Assembly: GCA_014925825.1 (NCBI GenBank)
Contig: JACGCK010000078.1
Coordinates: forward strand, 62,001-126,000
DNA length: 64,000 nt
Source of the DNA: Pholiota molesta
Taxonomy: Eukaryota; Basidiomycota; Agaricomycetes; Agaricales; Strophariaceae
Direction of reading: 5' to 3'
This document shows, piece by piece, positions 46,070 to 56,875 of the stretch. Below the pieces are notes generated by a model. It was not told where the DNA came from. It saw nothing but the letters and a program-made list of their open reading frames with translations, and did no database searches. The first letter of the stretch is position 1, and every line of letters starts with the position of its first letter. The position numbers were made by a program, and so were the translations under genes.

Positions 46070-46566
46070 TCACAAAGAGTCAAAAAATACACTAACCCCC
46101 ACTCTTCCCCGCTGGGGTCCAGATGCAATAGACATACTACCATTACCCACATGGACGGAGACGGTCAAATAAACGGGTGCATTGAGGGCGTTGTGGCTCC
46201 GGACAGGGAAATTTCCGAAGGCTCTCTGAGCCGCCGACACGTTGCCGGGAGCAATCCATTCAAGTCTAGTAGGTGATGTCTGCAGCCAGATAACTTGAGC
46301 GGTTTGGTTCCAGACTGTAAAGCCTGTTCGGGTGTCGAAAGAAGATCGATCAGTATTATTGATGGCAGATTGACCAATATTTTCGATGGTCTCGAAGGCA
46401 GATTGTCCAGTAATTTTATCGTTGGTGTCGAAGGCAGATTGACCAGTAATTTTGTCGTTGGTGTCGAAGACAGATCGACCAATATCTAAACAAAAGAAAC
46501 TGGTAAAACACAGTCGAGGAGAAGAATAATGCCAGACCCATTACCACTGGCAAGAGTATCAGCCAT
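46070..46566 (-). CDS. Small uncharacterised protein with 12-residue tandem repeats
   Basis: Exon 1 encodes MADTLAS, then an intron (GTAATG...TTTAG) leads to DIGRSVFDTNDKITGQSAFD, two to four units of (V/A)FDTNDKITGQS, then TRTGFTVWNQTAQVIWLQTS, PTRLEWIAPGNVSAAQRAFG, NFPVRSHNALNAPVYLTVSV, VGNGSMSIASGPQRG and SVFFDSL with TGA at 46072-46070. Predicted length about 138 residues. The C-terminal 90 residues look like a compact beta domain with no signal peptide. A TATAAAG lies at 46723-46717 upstream. No family recognised; the beta-rich reading might suggest a lectin- or structural-type protein but that is only impression. Confidence 0.65.
46397..46468 (-). repeat. 36-bp tandem coding repeat
   Basis: Two adjacent 36-base units (46397-46432 and 46433-46468) differ at two positions; degenerate copies flank them on both sides. 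They encode FDTNDKITGQSA-type units. Confidence 0.75.
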
Positions 46567-46716
46567 TGTAGTTGAGATCTATAATATTAACAGAGCGGAA
46601 AGGTCAGAAGGGGGACACAACGGCAAACAATTGAGTGCGAACCTTTACTTGGAAAAGTGGGATGAGATGCGTTTCGAGGTGGTTGAGACGATGGGTTCGC
46701 TGTGAGGCCCTTGCCC

Positions 46717-46723
46717 CTTTATA
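46717..46723 (-). promoter_or_regulatory. TATA box of the small repeat-protein gene
   Basis: Minus-strand TATAAAG, about 150 bases upstream of the ATG at 46566, followed by a leader that probably contains GGCAAGGGCC and ACTTCCAAG. Confidence 0.45.
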
Positions 46724-47386
46724 TGTATTTTGGCTGTCCCTTCTTCGTCGATAGTATCGCCCAGATCGTGTCTCGCGCCCTTTCTTAAGACGGACTTAGT
46801 AGACTCTTTATGCTACTAGTTTCCGGCATTTCATGCCTCCGATTCCTTCTCATCTTCTTGGTGTCCTCGGAGCTTACATCCATTCCATGGATAAACTTCA
46901 TCGCTCATGATGATTTCGTACCTCAGTTGTTTCACAGAACTCCTGGGCTCACTCGCTGAATGCGTATTTTACTATTAAGTATTAGTCCTCAACATTCTCA
47001 ACAGTAAGGTGGTTGATTATAATCGTCACACCCAATCATCTTGCCGACCCCTCTTCAATTATAGACCACGCCTTGAAGCTTGATACGTAGATCCAGGAAC
47101 TCGGAACTCTGCTCTCTCCGGTCTGCTTCCTTGCGATTGACAGGTTTTGCTATTTATCTGGTTCTTCGGTGTTGAGCATCGTCGATCAATATATCGATCA
47201 ATATCGACTCTTCCTACCAATTCCGTCAATGTCATCTTCGAGCCCTTATTTATTCAAAAGCCTGCCTTCGCTTCATTTCTTTCCTCTTCTTCGAGCTCCG
47301 AGGTTATCCATAGTACATCCTAGAGAAGCTTGGTCGCTCTCGAGCGTGTACCTCATTTATTACACCCCGAACACTGAGGTATGAAT

Positions 47387-48029
47387 GGTCGAGGCCAAGT
47401 GAGGATCTGAGGGGTGTGAATTTTGGTATGTCTGCGCATATGCTTGAGCGGGTGAGCTAGGCGCTGGTGTTTCGTAAGGACTGGGGTTCTGGTATGATTA
47501 AGCGCACAGCTGCCAGTGGGCCGATGTATATTGCCCAGAATACGGAGGCGATACATTATCGTCCAATTCGGCATACGGGGGAGGTGATACGGTGCGTTTT
47601 GCGAAGGGTGCAACTGGAGGAGGAAGAGACGAGTTGTCGGATGGCTGATCGCTATAACCGCGGGTGGTGATAGATGGTCGACCAGGCTCACCTTGAACAA
47701 GTTCAGTCTGGGTTTGGGTTTGTGGGCCCATCTCCGATGGTTTGATACGACTGTTTTTCAGTGCTTCCAGTTCACGGCTGAATTCGCGAGCAGCTGCAGC
47801 ATCAAGAGCTTTCTTATCCCCTTCCGGATTGAATGTAGGAGGTGGAATGCGGTGTAATTTGAATTTGGTGGTGGTATTAGTAGAGCTAGAATTCGAGGAA
47901 GGGCTAAGAGGTCCCTGGCTCTCATTATTGCCGTCATGAACTGGATTCACAGCTACAGATTACGATGGGTAAAATTGCTACGATGAAATCGGTTTAAACA
48001 TACGTTTATAATTATCAATATCAGTTGAT
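47387..48029 (-). pseudogene. Truncated duplicate of part of the PIL1-domain gene
   Basis: This block is a close copy (by eye, roughly 85-90 percent identical) of 49523-50149. It reads GNNESQGPLSPSS, HRIPPPTFNPEGDKKALDAA, SITTRGYSDQPSDNSSLPPP, APFAKRTVSPPPYAELDDNV, SPPYSGQYT, then breaks: extra bases near 47510-47520 and a TAA stop give SAHWQLCA and end. No start codon, no BAR domain and no 3' part are present. It is a gene fragment copied within the locus, about 1.5 kb downstream of its parent and in the same orientation. Confidence 0.8.
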
Positions 48030-48031
48030 AT

Positions 48032-48742
48032 TTATTGCTCAGGAGACCAAGAAATGTCAAGGCGGATCGTTTGGCGGGTACCAGGCTCATCGTACACGCA
48101 TGCGGCATGCCTTTTCCTTGGAGTCATCGAATCGCTAAGTGCAATGGCAATGTACGTCGTCTGGCCCTGCACAGTGAGGATGTGGATTTCGTGGAAGAAA
48201 TGTTGCCACACGGGTTGCCTTCCACCGTCCCGATCTTCGTATTTGGTAAGGGAATCGTGGTTGGTGTTGTTGCATAGAAGTAAATGGAGAGGGTAGTATG
48301 CACATGCATGTCTATTCAGGTGGGTATCTTCATCCAGGACGTGACATGACGGGGTGAGCTGCGAGGGAAGTAAGTATAGGCAAGAGCAGCGGATGGTCGG
48401 CAAACAAATTTGGAGGTGAAATTCCTTCATGTACTACTGAAAGTTGGTGGTGGCGGCGGACGCGATGAAGAAAAAGACCAATGAAGGTGCGAGGAGATGG
48501 GATTGCAGAAGTCATCGAGGACGACGTTGACGTTGATGATGGTGGTATCGATCTACGCAAGAATTTGAGAGGGAAGATACAAGATGAGATCGCAGTTGGA
48601 GTACAGTAAAATAAAGGAAATTACATGTACGAGGTTCACAAGAAACAATACTGTATAAGACCTGGAATATTCGAATCACGGCCAGGATGATGAAAGCGCA
48701 ACAAAGCCCATACATAAGGGAAATAAGGAGAAACGGAAACAT
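48032..48742 (-). CDS. Small membrane-anchored protein, 20 bp downstream of the PIL1 gene
   Basis: ATG 48742 opens MFPFLLISLMYGLCCAFIIL, AVIRIFQVLYSIVSCEPR: a strong membrane or signal-anchor helix. After an intron (GTACATG...GCGTAG) comes DTTIINVNVVLDDFCNPISS, HLHWSFSSSRPPPPTFS; after a second intron, probably ending CTCGCAG, TPSCHVLDEDTHLNRHACAY, KYEDRDGGRQPVWQHFFHEI, HILTVQGQTTYIAIALSD, PGTRQTIRLDISWSPEQ and TAA at 48034-48032. The reading is coding-like and Trp/His/Tyr rich; no family recognised. The stop lies at the very edge of the duplicated PIL1 block, so the tail may have been altered by that event. Exon edges are uncertain. Confidence 0.5.
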
Positions 48743-48762
48743 GTCTTCAAGTTCAGAAAGCC

Positions 48763-51700
48763 CTACCGCAGGGAACCATTATCAAGGTCAGTCGCGAATC
48801 GGCCATCATTATACCCGCCACCACCAACACCACCACCACCTCTGCCACCGGCCGCCCCGAGACCAGCCGCGGTCCCTGCTCCGACTCCCACCATATCTTT
48901 CCCAAATTCTGGCTTCTGTGGGCTGTTCGGAGTGCTGTTGTTGACATACGCACTAATGTAATCATACTCGTCGTCGTCGAGGATCGATTTCCGCGCAGCA
49001 GTGCCTTCCGGAGGACCCGCGCCTGGCGGTAGTGAGTTGGCACCGGCACCGAGAGTGCGTTCTCCCGCAGCGGCGGCGGCTACTGACCCAGTCAGGTCTC
49101 TCATCGGATACGGCGAGCTTGGCAAGGTCTTCTTCGTGGAAAGGTCGCCCTGCCCGCCTGGGTTGCCCACACTAGTATTCCTTGGCCGCCTGAATGCAGC
49201 AGCTGATATCGTGCGTGGTGTTGTGGTACCCCCAGGCGCGCTGGTGTTGAGAGAACTGGTCGATTTGGTATATGGCGAGTTGAGGCTCAAGCCCCTTGGA
49301 TACTCGGGGGGTGTGCGGTAAGGTGTATCAGCGCCCTTGCTCTGCCCAAACCGCGACTCGTTCTCTGGAAGTGCTATCGACGGCGGAACCGGGGGGGCAC
49401 CAGCCGCCTGAAATCGCGGCGGGACCTGATTGGCCGTAGGCGATCCTGGAGAGTGGGACCTAGATCCCTGGAATCGAGGTGGCACTTGCGTCTCCTGGTT
49501 TAGAGCTTGGAATCGAGGAGGAATGGTCGAGGTCGGGTGAGGATCTGGGGGATGTGAATTCTGGTACGTCTGCGCATATGCTTGAGCGGGCGAGCTAGGC
49601 GCTGGTGTTCCGTAAGGACTGGGGTTCTGGTATGATTGAGCGTATAGCTGGGCTGTTGTATATTGCCCGGAATACGGAGGCGATACATTATCGTTCAATT
49701 CAGCATATGGATGAGGTGACACGGTGCGTTTTGCGAAGGGTGCAACTGGAGGAGGAAGAGACGAGTTCTCGGGTGGCTGATCGCTATAACCGCGAGTTGT
49801 GATAGACGGACGACCACGATCACCTTGAACAGGTTCAGTCTGGGTTTGTGGGCCCATCTCCAATGGTTTGGGAGGACTGTTTTTCAGTGCTTCCAGTTCA
49901 CGGCTGACTTCGCGAGCAGCTGCAGCATCAAGAGCTTTTTCATCCTCTTCCGGATTGAAAGTAGGAGGTGGTATGCGATGTGTTTTGAATTTGGTGGTAT
50001 CAGTAGAGCTGGAAATTGAGGAAGGACTGAGAGGTCCCTGGCTCTCGTTATTGCCGTCAAGAATTTGATTCGAAGCTGCAGGTTATGATGAGTGAATTGT
50101 TACGATGAAATCGGTTTAAACATACGTTTATGAATATCGGTTGATATTGGGGTATATTCGGGAGGCGCCGTTCTGGTATGTTCGACGAGATTCGATTCCT
50201 GGGCCGGGCCCGCCTTTTCTAAGGATTCTCGTTTCTTTATCTTCTCTTCGACGTTTTTCGTGTCTCCAAATCGAACATGTCGGCTGATCCGTTGTTGCTC
50301 GTCTTCGTTGTCTGTTGTTAATGAATTGGAATTCGGGGGCAAAGTGGGATTGATCGGCGAAGGCGGTTCGGATTGTGGGGAAGTCATATACGCTAATAGA
50401 TCATCGCTGCCTGAAATTTCTGATATGTTGCGAGTGTGGTTAGCTGGCTGTAGCAATCCATCACGACTAGCGCCGGCCCATGGGTCCGAAAGTGTGGGCG
50501 GAGCAGCGCCGGGTGGAGGCAGTGGAAGCGATGGAGATCCGGTGTTGAACTGCCTCTGAGCGGCGGGTCCGATTGGAGAACTAGGAGCAGCATCGTATGA
50601 AGGTTGCGCCCCCTGCAATGGTTGTGGTTGACGAAGGTTACTTGGCGGGCCCTCAACAGCTCGAGCCGTCTCTTCAGTGCCGTATGATGAGGGAGGACCA
50701 GGAATGAATTGACCACCGATCCAACTTCCCCCTTTGCTATGGGCACCGTCCGTAGCGTGTGAAGTATCTTCGGTGCGTGAGGAGTCCAACGCTGCAGCGA
50801 TAGAATCAGCGAATGACGAGTCTTGATCATGGCGAGAACCAAGGGTAGGCGGATCTTGGAGGCTATACCCGCCACTAGATCCAACAGGTCTCTTGATTGG
50901 GAATGTTGCAAATCGTCCCCCAGAAGTATTCGAACTGTCGACTAGACCACCAGCTGAGCGATTGCCGACTCCAAAGTCATCTACGCTCTGCTGCTCCGGC
51001 CGGGGAGCATACTGCTGCTGGAATTGATTGGGTTGGTTTGGGAAAGGTGACCCAGTGGCGGTTACTGGTGATGCTGGTACGTCATCGCCTCCAGAAAGTC
51101 TCTGCATTGGATAATCATTACTGCTGCGAATGGGCGGTGGAGGCTGTGGTTTCGACTCTGTAGGGGTCCACGGTGATGAGTTCATGTTGTATCCATCGCC
51201 TCCAGGCTGGTATCCAGGGAATTCTTGAGGCCTGTTTTCGTATTGCTGGCGATCGCGGAAACCGAGAGAAGGAACAGTAGAAAGAACGACTTCATTGATG
51301 CAACGATGAGCTTCGGCTACATAGTTTTCCGTTTTGCTCTGTCCGTAATAAAGGCTACGTGGAAGACCAGGTTGGGTGATTTCCTCCGAGATTTCCTATA
51401 CATGACCATGAATGACTAAGAGGTTCAGATTAAATGACGCACACGACTCACACCAATAAGCATCTTCCCGAATTCTGCTACAATCTGAACCATGATAAGA
51501 ACACATCGACGTTGTATGAGGAGACACATACCGTTCCTTTTTCGCACATTTCAAGCAACCCTCCAAACTTGAGCCCCATCCACATTCGGGTCGACGTGCG
51601 CTTGAAATCGCCCAAGGCTGCCTCCTCCGTCATGATCTCTGAATCCATCGTTCGGATGTCATCGCGTAGGCGGTTTAACAATTCCGTTTGCATAGCCAGG

Positions 51701-52227
51701 TTCTTGTGCTCCGGACTCATCTTGCTTAATTTCTTATCCGCGTCTTCGGCCTTTTTGACAACATTGCGTCTCCTGCGTCTCAAATCTTCAAGAGCTTCTT
51801 CTCTCGTTCGGATCGCCTTGAGCTGATCGCGCATGACATGACCGTGGCTGGCATATTGTGACAACGCCGAAGAGAAATGGTTCAGAATTGTAGTAGAGGC
51901 ACTCAGGATGTCCTGTGTATACATAGATGAGGTCCATATACCAGACGATCTCAAATAGTAGATAATTACCCCTAAGTCATCCCCTTCGTTCAGTCCCCAT
52001 GTTCGTAATGCCTCTGAGGCTTTTGAGTAATCGACGCTGAGCTTTTGCAGTCTGCAAAGTCGAAGTCAGTGTCGGTCGTAGGAGAGTAAGAGAGGGAGTA
52101 ATACAGACGCTATAAGTACCGCTTTTTCGGCAGTGATTAGGTCTTGTAAGGGTCGTAAATCCTGGTTGCCGCCCAGCGCTGGCAATGTCGAATTATGGGC
52201 GATCTTTGTCGCCGCTGTCTTGAACAT
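48763..52227 (-). CDS. PIL1: PIL1-domain eisosome protein with long disordered C-tail
   Basis: N-terminus MFKTAATKIAHNSTLPALGG is that of Pil1/Lsp1, the BAR-domain proteins that shape eisosome furrows under the plasma membrane. Following exons read QKLSVDYSKASEALRTWGL, ILSASTTILNHFSSALSQYA, RDQLKAIRTREEALEDLRRR, NVVKKAEDADKKLSKMSPEH and STRMWMGLKFGGLLEMCEKG, the complete BAR helices; YYGQSKTENYVAEAHRCINE follows. The rest (from MNSSPWTPTESKPQPPPPIR, about 700 residues) is Pro/Ser/Gln rich, with repeats of SPPYSGQYT, AYAQTYQN and IPPRFQ and a Gly-rich end, stopping at TAG 48765-48763. Yeast Pil1 is about 340 residues, so the tail more than doubles the protein; long tails are usual in agarics. 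Six or more introns, no break seen. Confidence 0.88.
49523..50149 (-). repeat. Parental copy of the partial PIL1 duplication
   Basis: Partner of the block at 47387-48029. Both begin at GAATGGTCGAGG and end within TCGGTTGATATT; inside, blocks of 20 or more identical bases alternate with single differences and small indels. The parental copy lies in the disordered-tail part of the PIL1 gene and includes an intron. Confidence 0.8.
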
Positions 52228-54444
52228 GGTGGTGGAGGGTGGTGGTATAGGTAAGGAGGCTGCGCAGTCCGTATTTGGTTACTAGATATCAGCTCGCTCG
52301 GCACTGCCTTGTTTTTGATATCACCCCGGCTCCACCTTGTTCTCAGTTCTGCGCTAGTTTTTATATAGTGCGACTTGACCGGTCTTGAGGGTACAGCTTG
52401 GGTGCAGCCACGTAGGATTGTTGAAGTACTGGTATTCGTCAAGTGAATATGACGGGAAGGAAGCCAGTTGGCAGCCAGTCCCCGCATTCCAAAACCATGC
52501 AGCCCGAGTTTCCGACAAAAAACAACTAGACACTGGCTGGCTTGTTAAATTGTTGCAAAACAAAACAAAAAATCATTCTTAATTTTCGTAATTGACATAC
52601 TTTTTACAAGCAGGATTGCGTTCATCGCTCATACGTCTTATTTTTATGTACAGAAACATGTACGTATCTGTTCTAAGCGGTCATAAAATCAATGTCAGTC
52701 GTCGACATGCATGGCTGCGTTGCAACATTTGAATAATAGATAAAGTATTTCATATCCATACATTCATTCAAACGCGCAGACAACGCACAGATGGGCGGTG
52801 CATTTCGCCCCAATTCGCGAGTGAATCTAGAGACATCTAGAGTATCTGAAGGTGAAGACTTGCTCTGGACGCTGCCTGGATACTATCAGTCGAGTGCCAC
52901 AGTAAATTTGACTTGTAAATGTTGGATAAAAACAACAACAACGCGACGATCTAGTGATCCAGGCGTTGGGCGTCCTCCAAGGAGCAAAACTTGACAGAAC
53001 CAGAGCCAGAGATAGAATTTTCTGATCAAAATCGATTCTGTTATCGAATACATACCGGTAATGCAAAGCCCCAAAAGACTAGTGTATCCAGTCCACGATC
53101 AGTATGGTCAATAAAGCAGTGCACCAGTACGATCAGTATATTTAAGAATGCACACGACAAGCTGAAATGAGGGTGCGCGTTCAGTGAACATCCCTGAAAC
53201 AGATAGGCAACCAGATAGTACGATCATTGATAGACAATGAGATGACATATCTAACTGTAGGTGGCACGACTTGCGTGAATTATAAAGCAGATATGCGCTG
53301 TGCAGAGATAGTCGACCTTCGTGTTTTGGCCATGTATCCATGCCTTGCAAGATTGACATGATCACAGACATGATAACGAGGCTAACGCTCCTTTCGAAGG
53401 CGACGCCTGGGCGATGCATTCGGATTCGAAACCGATTATGGCGACGATAAGTGCCGTATTGATCTTGTCGATATAGCACTACTAGACACCCAAGATCAAG
53501 TGGGAGACCTCAAATGTGTTCAGAGGCCAGACTGCAAGATATCTGATGGATACTCTACCTGTCCAAGAGATTCGTAAGAATCAAAGTCAATGGTAAGTAG
53601 AACACGGGCCCGGTGGAAAAATGGAAAAAGTCCGGGGCAGAGATTTCGTCGACAAGTAGATCTGAAATTGTATCAGCAGATCATCTATCACCCATGACAC
53701 GTTGGAAACAAGAGAGCCAGAAGAAAGATGGGTTCAAATGAAGATAACTCTTTCCCAGTTGACCTTGTAGATGTCGGAAGAAAAAGACATTGCCGTCCGA
53801 TTGCCGTCACTCGAATAATTTCATTCAAACCCAGATTGACTTCCGACAATTCCAGCCGCAGAATGTCACACTACGCAATCCAAATCGTCGCCGTCTTGGA
53901 GCTGTGCATCCTTGCTCCCAACTTGCTCCGCTGCTGACGTGCACTGACAGGTTATTGAAAAACATATCTGGACGATCGACAACCAACCTGCACTTTGGAG
54001 CTCTTGTGAGGGAATCCCTGGCATTATGGTAAAGTCTATTATATCCTTATATCCTCTTCTTTCCTTTATACTACGCTATTGACAACGATCGACATTAGAC
54101 TTCAGTTTGAATTTCCCAGATGGCGGACCATTTCTTGACCAAACCTTAACAAAGATAGGCCTCCGTGGAATTCAATCCATTGTTATACCTCAACGTACAT
54201 AAGGTGATAATATTTGTGCATGGTGGTAAGATCGGAATCTTACTCGATCGACACTAGGAAGTGATCATGAAGAAGGTTAATAAAACTTGGCCGGTGGTCG
54301 AAAACTCCATCAAATACTAGGCCTCAGAACATACGGTGGGGCCACCCCAAAAATTTCTTCAATGGGGTGGGTCCTGTTCTCTTTATAAAGTGAAGATAGG
54401 TTCGTAGACTCTCCAACCAACCCATTTACGTTCTCTACTCAATC
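52228..54444. other. Intergenic stretch, 2.2 kb
   Basis: Upstream region of PIL1 (minus) and of the next gene (plus). No gene supported; short open frames lack starts, splice sites or motifs. Confidence 0.5.
54384..54390 (+). promoter_or_regulatory. TATA box of the TWFE-type gene
   Basis: TATAAAG about 60 bases before the ATG at 54445. Confidence 0.5.
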
Positions 54445-55476
54445 ATGGACTCCACTACTCTAGGACATCGCTCTCTCTGCTCGTCTCCGAAGTCATCTCC
54501 AAGGTCATCGCCTACACCTTCTGTGCAAGTCAACACTAAGTTGCCTTGTCCAGAAGACTCAGATCTCGACGAAGTGCCTCACCCAAACTATACCCCTGAG
54601 GACATTGTTCGCGTGCAGCGGCTTCTCCTTCACTTTGTACCAACAGAACTAGCCGACGCTATTATCGACCTTGCTGAATATTGGCCCTATGTGGGGACTT
54701 CCCGCAATGATTTTTCGACCTCATATTCTGCTCTGGAAGCGCCTGATTCCAACGCACAATGGTGCTACCTCGTTTCACCAGAAGTCCCCTCGGTCGAGCG
54801 CAACGGCGTTCGCGTGCCGACTACGGTGAAAAAGGTGAAATTCTCATTCAAGACATACGAATCTTCCTGGGGGAAAGCAATTGAACCAGAAACAAAAGGT
54901 GATTCACCCATTGAACTTTATTGTATCGACTTTCTACTGACGATGTTTTTTGCAGGTCCGTCTAAAGGCTTCAAGACTTGGTTTGAGGCGTCCGTGCTGA
55001 AGAAGGACGAGCCTGGGGAAGTGACTGCGTACCAGGACGACGTTCGGCCAAACGACTGGTTCGCGAAACTCGCAGCGCACCCCAAATATCAGAGCCAGTT
55101 ACGAGACGCCGAATTTTCTGGGCCACGCGTGGACAACCCCTTCGATTCCAAAAAGCGGTGGCATGTTACGGATAATCCAGAAGCGATTCAGGATACAGCG
55201 TGGCATGAAACTGTTTGGAGGCATTCGGATGTCCAAAGAGAGATGGACGTTGACCCGGAGACTGGGATGGGCACTGGCCTTGGGTTCCTAGATTCTCTCT
55301 CTGTGGACGATCGCGTCGTTCTCATGGCTAGAGCATTGGTATGTGATCAATTACCTCGTCAGCTACTAACTTCGTCTTCTGACATGAACTTACTTTCATA
55401 GTCTCCTGGATTGATCAACACTGTTTTCAATGTCAAACTAGAAATATACTATGCACTCTCATCTTCGTATCTATAA
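54445..55476 (+). CDS. Uncharacterised fungal protein with TWFE motif
   Basis: MDSTTLGHRSLCSSPKSSPR is a Ser-rich N-tail; then VQRLLLHFVPTELADAIIDL, EYWPYVGTSRNDF, KKVKFSFKTYESSWGK and, after an intron (about 54899-54955, GTGATT...TGCAG), PSKGFKTWFEASVLKK. These blocks (LPxELAxxIxDxAEYWP, the RSHDQGW-like SFKTYESSWG strand and TWFEAS) are found together in many fungal proteins of unknown function. Later conserved Asp/Trp stretch KRWHVTDNP, WHETVWRHSD. A last intron (GTATGT...ATAG near 55339-55401) leads to GLINTVFNVKLEIYYALSSS and TAA at 55474-55476; reading without it stops at 55401. Intact, about 300 residues, cytosolic by prediction. Confidence 0.72.
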
Positions 55477-56875
55477 CTCCTTTATTCGTTGAACATGGAC
55501 AATTTAGACATAGGCTTTTAGACATGGGACTTTGGGACTTTGGAGTACCTTTAGATTTATTGTAAATTCCAACGAGCGAACCTTTCAATTCTCGAAAATT
55601 TCACAATTCGAATGTAATTCAATTAGAAGATGGAAGGAAAAGCCACGCAGCTAGGAGATTAAAATATTGAACCCTTGAATTTTTTTCTGGGGTTTCGAAA
55701 CGAGATAGACACCCCAATACTACAGTATTTACCACGATGGCCGCAAAGTCCTGCTGCAATGCACCTTGTCCTTCAAAACATGTAAAGCAACTTGAAGCAG
55801 AATGGGGGCTTTATTGAAAGAGACGATCTAAAAGGCACAGTTTTCAAACTTTCATCGCAATAGGCTCGGGGTTCTCGCTCAGACGATGCAGGCACACTTT
55901 CGCCTTTCGTATGAAAATTCAACATGTAAAATTAGTTGACTTGACTTAGCAGCTCAGTGGGTTATTTCAGGCAAGTTTCAGGACGTCTTGATGCTTGCCA
56001 AAAGTTGAACCACTCGAAGCCGGTCTCTATACTCCAGATGGAAGGAATCCCACCGATCTATTTCTACTCGCGTTAGGTATCCATGTATACCATCCCCATG
56101 ATCTGATTCATCGCAGATATCAGTTGTGCGCTTACTACTCAATAAACTGGCGAAGGAACGTCGCCAGCATTCACCCAACTCCAAACGCCCAAACGTCCCA
56201 GCTAGTGGGATCTTCTTGGATGAAAGACGCGGCTTTGTAAAACTTATTAACATGAAACTTTCATGCACGGTAAAGCACGACGTCTATCGGAGTTCAACGT
56301 TCATTGCTTGCTCATGATTCAGAGTGCTGGATGCGCAGAAGCGTTTTGGAAACTCAAGGGAGAACCTCGGGTGTAGACTTCATTTTTCACTCAGAGACGT
56401 GGTTACGAGATTAAAGTGGACATCCATCTCTATGGCCCAAACATAAAGTGTACAATCAAACGATGAAGTATGTATTAAAAGTGGGCTCACCGCTACTAGG
56501 AGGATGCCTGTTTTTCATTGAATTTCTTGACTTAAGGAACTCTCGAGGCTCTTACCAACGTCTGGTTTCAGGAATACAAACTATCGTCCATGAAAGGAAT
56601 GGCACCACGAGGTCCGGAGACAAAGGACAAAGTTAGCTTCAAAGTCGGCCAACTACATTCCATTAGATCACGGGTCGGTGAAGAATGATCCATTATTCTA
56701 ATCTCGTTCTAAAGGCGGGAGAAGGAAAATCATAGCGTCATCACAAAGCAAATCAGTACAAGAAAGATCGACAAGTATTGTACGGCATAGAGAAATGCAA
56801 GAAATTTGGAGTGCGATCTGTGCATCGCGTGTATACGATACATACCTTTCGCAGGTTTGGTCTCGGCACGTCCAT
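55477..56875. other. Intergenic stretch, 1.4 kb
   Basis: AT-rich 3' regions of two convergent genes. No gene supported. Confidence 0.5.
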
